Shown here one piece after another: positions 11,796 through 22,119 of a stretch of 64,000 bases of DNA. Source of the stretch: Cryptomeria japonica (taxonomy: Eukaryota > Streptophyta > Pinopsida > Cupressales > Cupressaceae); NCBI RefSeq assembly GCF_030272615.1, contig NC_081405.1:611007065-611071064 (forward strand), in the 5' to 3' direction. Each line of letters opens with the position of its first letter. The first letter of the stretch is position 1. The notes under the pieces were generated by a model. That model searched no databases, was not told where the DNA came from, and saw nothing but the letters and a program-made list of their open reading frames with translations. Both the position numbers and the translations under genes were made by a program.

Positions 11796-12139
11796 TGTTA
11801 GCATCAGTTTTGCATGATCCTCTCTCTCTCCGTGAATGATGGATCACCTTTAGTCTGCTCTTTGTCCTCTCCAAGATAATGGATCTGTCTTCCATGCAAA
11901 CTGCAGATCATAAGCTAACTAATTCAATTAGTTGTTATCTCTGCCTCTTTCACCCCTGATTTCATATTTCATGTGGTGGATATTATTTGTATAAATCTGC
12001 ATTTAATAGATTGTAAATTACATAATGAATTAATAAAATTTCATTCTCAACTTTTCTGTTTTTCTTTTTCTTTTCTCTACAAATTTTGTTTCTTGCTTTC
12101 TAGCTAGATCTGTAGTTTTGTTATGCAAGAAATTCTACA
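11796..12139 (+). repeat. 3' LTR of the gag-only Copia element
   Basis: A 344-bp LTR with TG...CA ends, followed by target duplication ATAAT at 12140-12144. Confidence 0.92.
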
Positions 12140-12169
12140 ATAATGTCTGTAAAATGAATCATATGGAAA

Positions 12170-13240
12170 GCGAGATGAAATTCAGAAAGCTCTGGTGGAC
12201 GATGTATGAAAAATATAGATGTCTAGCGCATCGATAAGTCGCATTAACTATTTTAGTGAACTCACTCAAAGCTCTGGTGGACGATATGTGAAAAATATGT
12301 ACATAATAAATTTGTTAAAGAAGTTTTCAAAACGTTGGAACAGATGCATTTAGCAGTTATAGAACCAGATTCAACAACTTATTGCCATTATTATCTCTGC
12401 CTGCACCAAAATAGAAGTTACAGAACAAGTACACTGGTAGACATGTAAGAAAAAAGTGGAATCGTTAACAAGGCAGAACACGTCAAAGTATATCTCATGG
12501 AAAGCAAACGCAGAGAATTAAAAATTTTAAGTTGTTGAAGGTTTAAAAAACCTTTGAGAAATGCATTTCGCAGGCACGAAAATCAACTCCAGAGCCTTCA
12601 TGAGCATCACCACTGCCTGCACCAAATTGGGATCTCTAAAACATGACATTTCAAATAATTACTGTGTCATGGAGTGGAATAATTGTAGAATATGTAAAAA
12701 ATGAATTGGTTAAAGAGGCCTTATAAAATTTTAAACAAATCCATTTGCTGGTGTATAACACCAAATTCCTCAACCTTGCCAACGTCTTGATACTTGTGCC
12801 CAAAATGTGAGCACTGGTACAAGCTATGGACGTCCATCAAAGTATAAACAAATAGAGGTTTTTATCAGATATTCTAGCTGAAAATGCTCCGTTAAACATA
12901 TATGCAAAATTTGGAAGCGTGCACATGGTGCTTAAGCTGTTTGAGAAAAATGCCTCAACAAATGTGGCTTCATGGAACACCATGATTGCAGGTAATGCAC
13001 AAAAATGAACATGTGGAAAATACCTTGGCAACTTTTTAAGCAAATACAAATGATAGAGAATATAATGAAATGCGGAATTATAGACAAGCCACATGAAAAT
13101 TTTGATAGAGGACCTCAAAGAGATATCTTCTTAGGAGACGAGAAAGGCAGAGAAGGGACCAACCTGGTCGCACAATACTCCAAAAATGGGTTTATTGAAG
13201 AGTCTTTTTAAAATTTCTTGCAAATGTATTGATTAGTATT
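12170..13240 (+). pseudogene. Degenerate pentatricopeptide repeat (PPR) gene
   Basis: Fragments in several plus-strand frames match the plant PPR pattern in order. Near 12330 are a KxxEQMHLAVIEPDSTT-like and an IISACTKIEV-like stretch. Near 12780-12845 is a segment like CAKMGALVQAMDVHQSI, near 12865 FLSDILAENA, near 12890-12930 NIYAKFGSVHMVLKLFEKN, near 12965 VASWNTMIAGNAQK, near 13105 GPQRDIFLGD, and near 13180 QYSKNGFIEESF. Intact PPR proteins of this P/L/S type are organellar RNA-binding factors acting in RNA editing or processing. Here stops, frameshifts and insertions break every repeat, no start codon or transit peptide can be assigned, and no C-terminal E or DYW domain is seen. The gag-only Copia element ends 30 bases upstream. 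Clearly a pseudogene; the family call is secure. Confidence 0.85.
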
Positions 13241-14081
13241 GAAGGTGCATGGCTTAGTCAGGAATTTGTAAACTACTTTAAGAACAATTTTAAAAATTGC
13301 TTTAGTGCATGTGGAGATCGAGTAAGGCATTGGATCAAATTCAATAGACAACAATTAATGTCTATGCTACTGGTTTATTTGTTCCTGTGAGATGTAATGA
13401 TTGATCAATAACAGTTCACGATTCATCCATGGAGCCATATTTGGTTGCACATCATCGACTTTTGGCACAAGTAGTTTCCTTGGATTCTTTCGAGGCAAAG
13501 TTGGCAATATATTCTAGATTGGAAAACATAGCTGAAGCTCATAGGAATGACGATTTTTCAATGGCCAAGAATGCCAATTTTCACAGAGCCTTAGCTAGGG
13601 AGTTAAGCAAGTTTAATAGAAGTATACAAATTGATTCTTCTGATGGTAAGTTTAATTCACAGAAAAATTTATAAATGTTTATTGATTCTAGGAATACACA
13701 CTATGCTAATTAGTCTTCTTTGGATGGGCTAAGCAAGCAGAAAAAAGGTTATGAGAGAGGCAGATTTCCTAGTAAACTAAATTCTAATATCACTGCAAGA
13801 TCTAGAGTCGAGGTCACTTATGGACATGTCAAAATATTTGATTTGGAGACTTGCAAGTTCCTGCACGAAGGAGTTATGCTTATGTCTTTTGGGGTGCATC
13901 ACCTTTGAATTTGAATATTGATGAGCTTGACTATGAGGCTTGATATAGATTCTTTGTCATACTTGTTAATTCATCCTTCATACTTATAAGACTATTCAAA
14001 ATCCCGAATTTCAGAACATAAGGGTTTCACAATGTCAATCTGATCGTGAACTCTAGTTTGTAATAGATGCATGATTATAGG
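13241..14081 (+). other. Unrecognised short frames 13429-13908; no supported gene
   Basis: Two plus frames (13429-13674 and 13720-13908) encode hydrophilic peptides without motifs I can name. They may be further debris of the PPR locus or of an LTR element. The minus-strand LINE breaks off at the right edge of this stretch. Confidence 0.3.
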
Positions 14082-15640
14082 TTATTGATTACATAAGTGA
14101 CTTTTCTCCAATTTAAGAGTCTTTTCTCTCTTAGGAATTAAGGTAATGAAGGTGTTATTGATCTCTTTCGAAAATATTCTTGAGTTCCTTGCTACTTCTA
14201 AGGTCTCAATTAATTCAATCCCTAAGGTAGGCCAACATTTTTGAAAAAAACAAGTTTGAAATTTATTTGGCCCTGTAGATTTGTTTGGATGAAGTTGATT
14301 GAGAGCATTTTCTATTTCTTGTTTAGAGAATTTATTATTGAGTATTAAATTATCATCTGCAAAAATGATGCTTGGAATATTCATCAATAGTTCATTCTGA
14401 GAACCAAGATTTGACCCATCCCAATTGTTTAAGATATTTGAAAACAAGGATACTGATTTTTCTGAGATAACATCAAGATCTTCAACCATATTTCCTTTTT
14501 CATCAATCCTCTGGATTTTATTAATTTCTCTTCTCTGTTTAGTACTATTATGAAAAAAAATTGAGTTTCTATCACCCTCAGAAAGCTAGACATCCCTAGA
14601 TTTTTGCCTCGAAAAGGTTTCCTCCTTTGCTAGAATTTCCTCATAGTCTTGAAGAAGTTCCTTGTCCTTAATGAACCTGTTTTGATCCAACCCATGATCT
14701 GTAACCTCTTTATTTAATAGCTCCATTTCTTTTTCCACTCTTTTCTCGACTTGAAAAGTGTTTTAAAATTTCTTTGTATTCCATATAAGAAGGTTTTGTT
14801 TGATCTTTTTCAATTTAGAAATAAAACAAAATAGTTTGGATCCTTCAAACCTTGCTTCTTTCCGTAATTTTTCAACCAGTTGAAAAAAGAATTGATCCCT
14901 CATCCACATTTTTTCAACAATTTAAGGGTTTCTTATCACTACAAAGTTCTAATTGTATCGGGTAATGGTTTGACCTAGATATTGGCGGAATTAAATATTT
15001 TAATTTAAAAGGGAATAAGGAAAGACCCCCTCTAAAGAAAAATCTATCCAACTTATCAACTATGCAGCTAAAACCCAATCTTTTGTTATTCCAAGTAAAA
15101 ACACCATTTTTCATAACTATATCCATTAGATTGTTTCTAACTACCCATTCTAAGAAATCAAATTGAGACCATGTTTCCTTCTGAATACCTCCATATTTCT
15201 CTGAGAAATGGAGGAAAGAATTGAAATCTCCTCCTAACACCACATTGCTTTGAGGAATAGTTTGAATAATCCTTTCCAAATCCCTCCATAAGGCTAACTT
15301 CAAAATATTTTGCAAAATAGATATTAAAAAATTGAATTTTTTATCTCTTCGTGAAGACTAGAAAGAAAGTCTATTATCCAATGACTAATTGATGAAAAAT
15401 GAGAATATGATACTTTCCTTGGGTTCCACAATAGGGCTAGACCAACTGTCAAACCCTCAGCTTCAATAGATTCTACTTCCCAATAACCTAATTTATTTGT
15501 GAAAGTTGTTATTTTCTCTTTGTTCAATTTGGTTTCCTGAAGAAAAACCACCTTTGGTTTAGAAGCTTAATACAATGCCTAACCAGTCATTGTCTTATTA
15601 GGGCATTCAAACCCCTTACATTCCATGATATTATCTTCAT
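14082..15640 (-). pseudogene. LINE ORF2: endonuclease and N-terminal RT
   Basis: ORF2 starts MKIISWNVRGLNALIRQ at 15640, the canonical start of the apurinic-like endonuclease of plant L1 elements. FLQETKL follows near 15545, and the catalytic GGDFNSF block lies near 15235. An RSNHYPI block near 14950 stands where the family usually has SDHxPI. Below 14640 the pre-RT linker (EGDRNSxFFH) and then RT block (LNQLHPNKSTGPNKFQ, LIETLEVARN, NNTFITLIPKREK) are readable. After LIPK the sequence loses similarity near 14082, so the YADD catalytic block, zf-RVT and 3' tail are missing. Stops occur between 14914 and 14489 and inside the endonuclease, so no active enzyme can be made. Family call is firm. 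Confidence 0.85.
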
Positions 15641-15647
15641 GAACCCT

Positions 15648-18149
15648 TTACAAGGGAATTGCCCTCCCCGTGCTCTGAAGGGAAGTTAGTTTTAATTGAT
15701 TCATGTCTTCACCATCAAGAAACCTTAATTTTGTTGAATATTTTCTACTTCTCCTACTACCTCGAGATTGACCACAATCTAGTTTAAGTTTACTAGAAGG
15801 ATTCTCGAGAAGACCAAGAGAATCCTTGTGTCTATGATCTATTGAGGTTTTTGTGGATAGAGGATTAGGTTCAAGTAATCCACTCTCAACCACTTCAGAG
15901 TCCTCCAAATTTAATATTTTCTTAATTAATTATTGTTTCTCAATCCAAGAATCTTCAATCTCCCCATTCTATGGTTTTAAGATACCTAGGAAATCACACA
16001 CAAAAGCCAATTCCCCTATTAAGGAAGGTGGAGATACACAATCCTCTAATACTGAAATTTGATGGGAAGAAAGATCCCAAAAAGAGATTCGATTTTCAAA
16101 ATCTATTAAGTTTTCCCCTTTAAGCTAAGATGGAGATTCAACTAAAGATGAAATCAATTTTTCATTATCCCTATAAATCAATGAAGACAAAACATGCAGT
16201 TTCTTTTCTGGCATTGATTGAGAACCTTTAATATTTAGTTTCCACATTAGTCTTATAGGTCTTCTTCTATCCACATTTAGACTCTAAACTGTTGAATATC
16301 CTAATTTATTTTCCCCTTTGAGCTTTTCTTTTATTTTTTTAGAGCTTTCCATGGATCTTTCTCTTTTAGATTTGATGGGAGCATTCTCTTAGATTCTTTT
16401 AAAATGCCAATGGTTATTGAATGCCTCCTCTCCTATTACCTTTTGGCTTAACTAATGAAAGGAGTCTCTTCTAGGCTTCAACATATCCAAACCTAATTGT
16501 TGAAAAATCTTATTTTGATCACAAGCGTAACACTCCATAGACATTGACCTAAAAATCTAAAACGTCCATCAATATTTGAAGATAGTTTTCATTTCCTTGT
16601 TTAATCTAAACTCCTCGTAGATTGGGATCAAAATCCTTACTACCTATCCCCACCAATCCTTTGAGGTTGAAAAGGAAAAGGGAATAAGAAAATCAATCTC
16701 ACAACTCTTTATTATAAGTAATGGGATTAAAGAACTCTGGTTTCTCCTTTTCTCTAGAAGGATAATCCTATAGGGCGTCATTAATGCTTCAAATAACTCC
16801 AACTAAGAAGGCAATTTCTGATCCTTACCTATAACATCTAGTCTAAACTCTCGATCTTCATTTATCACTTGATCTACAATTTTCTCTATAATCTTCTCTT
16901 GGAGTTCCACAAACCATCTATGAAAGTTACCTTCTATTTCCCTCAGAGAGCCCTTACTTAGTATCTTTTTGAGAACTAGGAATAGATCTGTTGATAATGG
17001 TCTTTCCTCTATTGAAGGACTTGGTGAGAAATAACATCTTTCCTCAATGCTTGTAGAGGGAGTTTCCAAGAAAAGATAACTTCCATAATCTAGGCAAGAG
17101 GAGGTTAAATGGTCTGATAAATGACAATTCTCATAGACCAAAAAGGGTTCTTCAAAAAACATCTTTTGAACCCAACTATCATTTTTGGAGGTAATCCTCA
17201 ATGAGGAGGCAAATTTCTTAGAACTATCCATGACCAAACAAATTCTTACCAGCAGGTTAGGCTTTTCAAAAAAGGTTAAATCTACCTTTAAGAAAATACC
17301 CATAAGATTGCTAAATGCCTCTATTATCTCCATTTCTCAATATTCTAATGGGAGACATTGAAGACATATCCAAAATGGGATAAATTTTATATTGACAAAA
17401 TTAGGATCGATATTGGGATGCCACATTTGCATATGAAAACCAGAGCTTTTATATAACCAAGATTTTATTTAAAAAAATAAATCTCTATTTTCCTTAGAGT
17501 CAAAAAGAGAAATGAAAAATCCATTACCATTATCAATCAAAAAAACCTCAAAGACACAAACCCAATTATTTGATACCTATTGAAATAAAAAAAATTCTAT
17601 TGATAACTGCCAAAACTTACATATTATAGCTCTTTGACAGAAATCCACTATCTGAGGAGAGAGAGAAGAGTTAGAGAAGGTGATATTCAACCCTTTTTCA
17701 CATCCTCTATCCTGCATCCTAAATTCCACACTCATATCATGGTCTTCACTTTCTGTCTAAAAACATGTGTGAGAACTCATTGCCTCTCCTATGTGAGAGC
17801 TCATCTATTCTCCTTCTTGACCAACCTTATCTTTTCCTTTCTCTAGAGATGAAAAAGATTTATTGTTTCCAACATTAATATAATTCTTTGAAATATCTTG
17901 ATGTTTATGTATCCATCTCTTCTTTCCTTCATTATTCTTGAGATGATTGCCATACCGGATTCCCTTACAAAACTTGCTCCTTTCCAAGGTTTTTCTACTA
18001 CCTCTATTATGGTTTCCACTCAACACGTTCTTCTCGATCAAAGGAATATTATTTGGAAAATTAGGGGAGAAGGATGTGGGTAGGGAATTCCCAACCTCCA
18101 AAACTAGAGGGAAATAGAATGGGAGTTTTCCAAATTTAGGATAAACCAT
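15648..18149 (-). pseudogene. LINE ORF1 (DUF4283 and CCHC-like zinc finger)
   Basis: From about 17560 down to 17280 the frame reads WHPNIDPNFVNIKFIPFWIC and then LPLEYWEMEIIEAFSNLMGIFL, the DUF4283 pattern of plant LINE ORF1 proteins (WxPxFDP, then LPLEYW, then a short hydrophobic block). It is followed by an FEEPFLVYENCHLSDHLTSSC stretch matching the zinc-finger block after DUF4283, with the pattern CX3-HX4-C and some Cys lost. ORF1 proteins of this type bind the element RNA. The frame is broken at least three times; the longest open pieces are 17333-16803, 18149-17805 and 15908-15648. The last piece ends with TAA only 7 nt upstream of the ORF2 ATG at 15640, which fixes the dicistronic layout. 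Confidence 0.8.
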
Positions 18150-18559
18150 TTTCCAGTTATCTCTAGAAAAATGAAAATCTCATTCCTAGACTTGAATGTC
18201 TTCCAGTGCTCATCTGTCCATGTCATCTTTGGCAAAGGAGGTTTAACCAGTTTCCTAAAGTGCCATAAAGGGAAAATTAGAATGTTATTTGGAAAGGAGT
18301 AATGACCCTTACCTCTCGAGGGGAATTTTAGATTTCTTCTTTCTGGGCCAATAGATAGTTTTTGCTTCCCTAAATTCTTCTATTATTCAAATTCTAAGGG
18401 TGAAAAACTCTTGTCTGAGGATGGTGAAAAAATCCATTATCCCTCCTTCCATGAAAACCCTAAAATTTTCTTCCCATTGTTCTCCATCCATCTGCATTCA
18501 GCTCCAAGCTCCATATTCGCCTGCAAGCCATTGATGTTAGTAATTTCTTATTGGAAATT

Positions 18560-20110
18560 CTCTTTTTTCTTTCTTTTTCCTATAAAAAAAAGAAAAGAAA
18601 AAAAATTATATAAGGTTGGAAGCATTTTGGATGTTTCATAAAATTGATATTTTCTCTTCCTATTTTATATCGCAAAACCTCATTGTTGTTCATGAAATCC
18701 TCTCTAAAGATCCTATTGTTTCTCTCCTTCTAATTTCATCTTGAAAGGAAATGGGGAACTCGGTTCCAAATTTATTTCATCATAGGTTGTTTGTAAGGGA
18801 AATTATCCCTCTAAAATTTAAAAAGCTTCTTGTTGTCTAGGGAAAAACCTATTTTGGCTCAAGTAAAGACAAGACTTCATCCTAGACCTCTCTAGTGAAA
18901 TTATAGTGTAAAAATAAATGGTCCACTAACTCCTCTTCTTTACAATAAATAATTTACCTATTGACCAAATGAAAACTCCTCTTAACAAGATTTCCAGTAG
19001 TAAGAATCTTGTGATAAATCATCCACCAGAATTATGTAATTTTTAGGGGTGAATTTTTTCTTTGAGATCAAGTTCTATCTCAAACCAAGTGTTCTAGTGT
19101 TTTTATAAACCATGTATTAAGGAGAAGAGACATAAATTTTTCCTAAAGGATTTTGGGTCTAGATAGATTCATTGATCTTATTGATATTGAAGAAACAATT
19201 ATCTCCTAGATATTGCATAAATTGACCTCTGATCTCCCCACTTATGAAAAATGAAGCAGAAAAGGATTTCATTTAGGTTGTCTCCCACTCCAATATATAT
19301 ATTCAAATTGTGTAATACGAAAGTGTCTTTATAGAGGGCTTTCAAAAGCCATAAACATGGATATGGACTCAAGAGATACATTGCCAATCCAGACATTTTC
19401 CTAGAAATTAATCCTTATTGCGTTTCCCACTTTCCATCTGAATCCTTCATAAGGACTCTTTTAGTATTTAAGATTTTTTTCTAGATCATTGAGACATTTC
19501 AAAGTGAAGGGAGAATAAGTTATTGTCCCTACGATATTTGGCTTCTGCAATCCTTATCAAATCAGTTTCCCTAACCATAAGATTTCATCTAATCTTATCA
19601 AATAGGGCCTTGTTGGAGGATTGTAATTTTCTTATCACTATTCCAACAAGAGATTTGGGTTTACAAATAGTGTCCCATTTAACAATCACCATCCTATTTT
19701 TTTCTTCCACCCATATCTATGAGAATTTTTTTTGAATCTATTCAATATTCTTGGTTATGAGCACAAGAATCTTAAATAAGGATAGGTAAAAATTAGGAAT
19801 ATTTTGAAGAGAAGCTTTCAAGAGTTGGTATTTCCCTGCTTGACTAAAGAGTTTACCCTTCCAACCCATCAATTTTTTTTGTATTCTTTCCACAATGCCG
19901 AACGAGTAGTTATGAGAAAGTTTCTTAGTTGTCATGGATGACCCAAGATATGTTGAAGGTAGGGATTCGTTTTGATAACCAAGTATAATAATTATTTTAT
20001 TCTTCAACCTTTCCTTAGTATTGAGAAAATATAGGACATTTTTATTATAATTGAAATGTTGTCCATAGATTTGGGCACACCTCTCTTGAATGTAACTTCA
20101 ACAATTATTT
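18560..20110 (-). pseudogene. Second LINE piece: RT C-terminus to zf-RVT and 3' tail
   Basis: The minus frame 20007-19738 encodes LPSTYLGSSMTTKKLSHNYS, then IQKKLMGWKGKLFSQAGKYQ and IPNFYLSLFKI. This is the conserved stretch just after the catalytic core of plant L1-type RT. Broken frames continue down to about 18830, where FLLLEILLRGVFIWSIGKL... WTIYFYTI follows the zf-RVT layout with its cysteines replaced. A T-run on the plus strand near 18560-18580 could be the complement of the element's poly-A tail. It lies upstream, in reading direction, of the 5' end of the other LINE piece. The two are therefore probably separate insertions rather than one element read in order. Confidence 0.8.
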
Positions 20111-20880
20111 TTTAATTTTGGGGGATAAAAATTTATTAAGTTATTAAAGTGGACCACTAATGAGTTATACTTATTGGAATCATGGATAATATAGTTTTTG
20201 AAAAGATGAAAGTGAGCCAATTGTAATCTACAAACATTATATAAATGAATGAACTATAAAATAACACTATCCAAACCCTATCATTCTAGTCTAAGATGTA
20301 TTATCATTTAAAGAAAAAATGGTGAAATTGTAAAAAATGAAGCAATATATTGACTAAATAATTCATCATAACAAACATATCTTTCTTCTAGAAAGCTATG
20401 AAAATCATTTATTTCTTCCAATAGGCTATCATATATTACTCATGCTTTGAATAGATTTTAAGAACAAAAAGAAAAAAATCTTATATAAAAATAAAGCTTT
20501 ATATCAAGAAACTTGTAGCAATGAAATTTCCCTATATATAAATGAAAAAACCTACCAAATATGTCTTCCAAGAATAAAAATTGCTTCAATAGACAACGCA
20601 ACACCTTCATCTTTACCTTTTGAATGTGATTGATGGAAATAATTAAAATTAAGGCATGCTTCTCAAATCTAGGTTATGGCACCCTATTTTGTTTCATTTT
20701 CCTTGTGGGAAATACATGTAAAGTTGAAGCCTCAAAGCTATTTTGAAAGAAAATGTTCTTTAAAAAAACGTTTGTTTGTTGAGCAGAATATTACCAAATC
20801 ATGAGCAAGACCAATATTTACAAGTACTATTTGATTATTTTGATAACATATTTACAATTACAGTGACAAAGTGTTCTATA
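20111..20880. other. AT-rich sequence, no supported gene
   Basis: Intervening AT-rich DNA with no motif or structured repeat that I could support. It leads into the 3' flank of the B3 gene. Confidence 0.5.
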
Positions 20881-21022
20881 ATTTTATTATAAAAATAGTA
20901 AATTCAGTCACAAATCCGTATATGTTTTCCAGAAGGTACTTACAGTGTTTTAGGGCACTACGAACTTCCCTATGCTGCCTTCACATTCGACCTTAAACTT
21001 TTGGATCGCTTCAACAGTATTA

Positions 21023-22068
21023 TTATACTCTTTTCTTGTCAGCTGTGCCCAATGGAAGAGCATTCGATGTGGATGAAGATAGTGAGCTTAGATTTACTCC
21101 AAACACCATAACCCGTGAAGGATAAGGTGATCCAGGCGAAGATAAAATTTTCCTTGGCAGATTTGGATGATCAAGCGGCCACGAGACACTCTTTTCAGAC
21201 TCTGAGTTTTTCATTGAAGAGAGACTAAAATAGTCATAAGCAGATGAACAATTGGGTGGGACAGGGATTAACCATGGGATGAAAGAATTAAACACTCTGG
21301 ATGTATTCTCAATTGATCGGGGCAAGTACAATACACGATTCAACTGGCTGTATGTAAGGAGAGGAGGATGAAAATCACCAAGACCTGATTGTTTGTTGGG
21401 AAGGAAATTGCAGGTCTTTTGGCAAAAACTAATGTACAGTTGCCGAGAACCACCAGTACTCCGGTGGAAGATCACGATATCCCCAGTGTTGATGTGCTTG
21501 TCCCTGATGAACCGTCTCCAGCCCTTAGTGAGCACGTAGCTCTTGCTGCTACTCCAGTATGAATATTTGAATCTCCATGTTTGCCTGTGGTACTGTCTTC
21601 AAAATTTAACATGATGCCATTTTCTGCCTGGGCATCTTCGAGAGGGAAACATCGCTGGGCATGGTGTTTAGGTATTACCAGCCGGTTCAGCTTCCCCACA
21701 TCGCTGGGCGTCAAGGCCTTGTCAAACAGGTGCTCCCTCGGGAATACTGCTATCTCTGACATCGACCGGTGTAGTGCGAGGATGAGCCCCTTTTCTCGCA
21801 GACCTCCTCCATAAACACTGCTTTCGTTGCTTGGGTCAGCAGAGATCTGGCTAAGTCCACTTACACTTCTTTTCAATCCACACGAAGGAATACTCTGCCT
21901 TCCATTCCCAGATAAAAGAGAAGAAATGGAGTCCTGAGTTTTGCAGTGGCTTCCGACCTCTTCCTCGATGCTACCCATTTCTTCTTTACCACCCTCCTGA
22001 TTATTTTGTTTGCTACTAGAAACTTTAAAGGGCTTTCTCTCAAGCGGCTGGCGTTTTAAGGATTCCAT
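21023..22068 (-). pseudogene. B3-domain transcription factor, RAV/NGATHA-like, with one frameshift
   Basis: The first frame starts [12 protein letters not shown] at 22068 and runs into the B3 DNA-binding domain: [48 protein letters not shown]. At about 21577-21583 the frame shifts by one base: the bases after GGC AAA lack one nucleotide before the conserved TGG. The next frame supplies the rest, [49 protein letters not shown]. The C-terminal part ends in [10 protein letters not shown] (near 21110), which resembles the RLFGV repression motif of RAV/NGATHA proteins, and stops at TAA 21023-21025. No AP2 domain precedes the B3 domain, so it is NGATHA-like rather than a full RAV. The family binds DNA in the nucleus and represses growth genes. 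It reads as intronless. The single lesion could be genuine or a sequence error; otherwise it is intact. Confidence 0.88.
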
Positions 22069-22119
22069 TCTCAGATCGCAGCAGTAATTTAATAGTTTAC
22101 AATGGTGCCTGTTGGGCAC

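Larger units (their letters stand above)
9928..12139 (+). mobile_element. Complete non-autonomous (gag-only) Copia LTR retrotransposon
   Basis: Two direct LTRs (9928-10326 and 11796-12139) start TGTTAGCATCAG and end AATTCTACA. A 5-bp target duplication ATAAT flanks the unit exactly (9923-9927 and 12140-12144). The primer-binding site TGGTATCAAAGC follows the left LTR at 10327 without a gap and resembles the initiator-Met-tRNA complement typical of Copia. A polypurine tract ACTTAAGGGGGGG ends at 11795, next to the right LTR. The 1.47 kb interior holds only a gag frame (10403-11284) and then about 500 bases without a recognisable domain; protease, integrase and RT are absent. It would have needed an autonomous Copia partner for its enzymes. 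The LTRs look about 95% identical by eye apart from a CT microsatellite, so it is one of the youngest insertions here. Confidence 0.93.
14082..18550 (-). mobile_element. L1-type LINE, 5' portion (ORF1, endonuclease, start of RT)
   Basis: On the minus strand the order is a leader (18550 to about 18150), ORF1 (18149 to 15648), ORF2 endonuclease (15640 to about 14914), a pre-RT linker and the first RT blocks (14600 to 14082). It then stops abruptly after the LIPK block. The missing part is the 3' half, the opposite of the usual 5' truncation of LINEs, so a later deletion or rearrangement probably removed it. Many stops and frameshifts are present. The leader abuts the 3' end of another LINE piece (18560-20110) in the same orientation. 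Confidence 0.85.
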
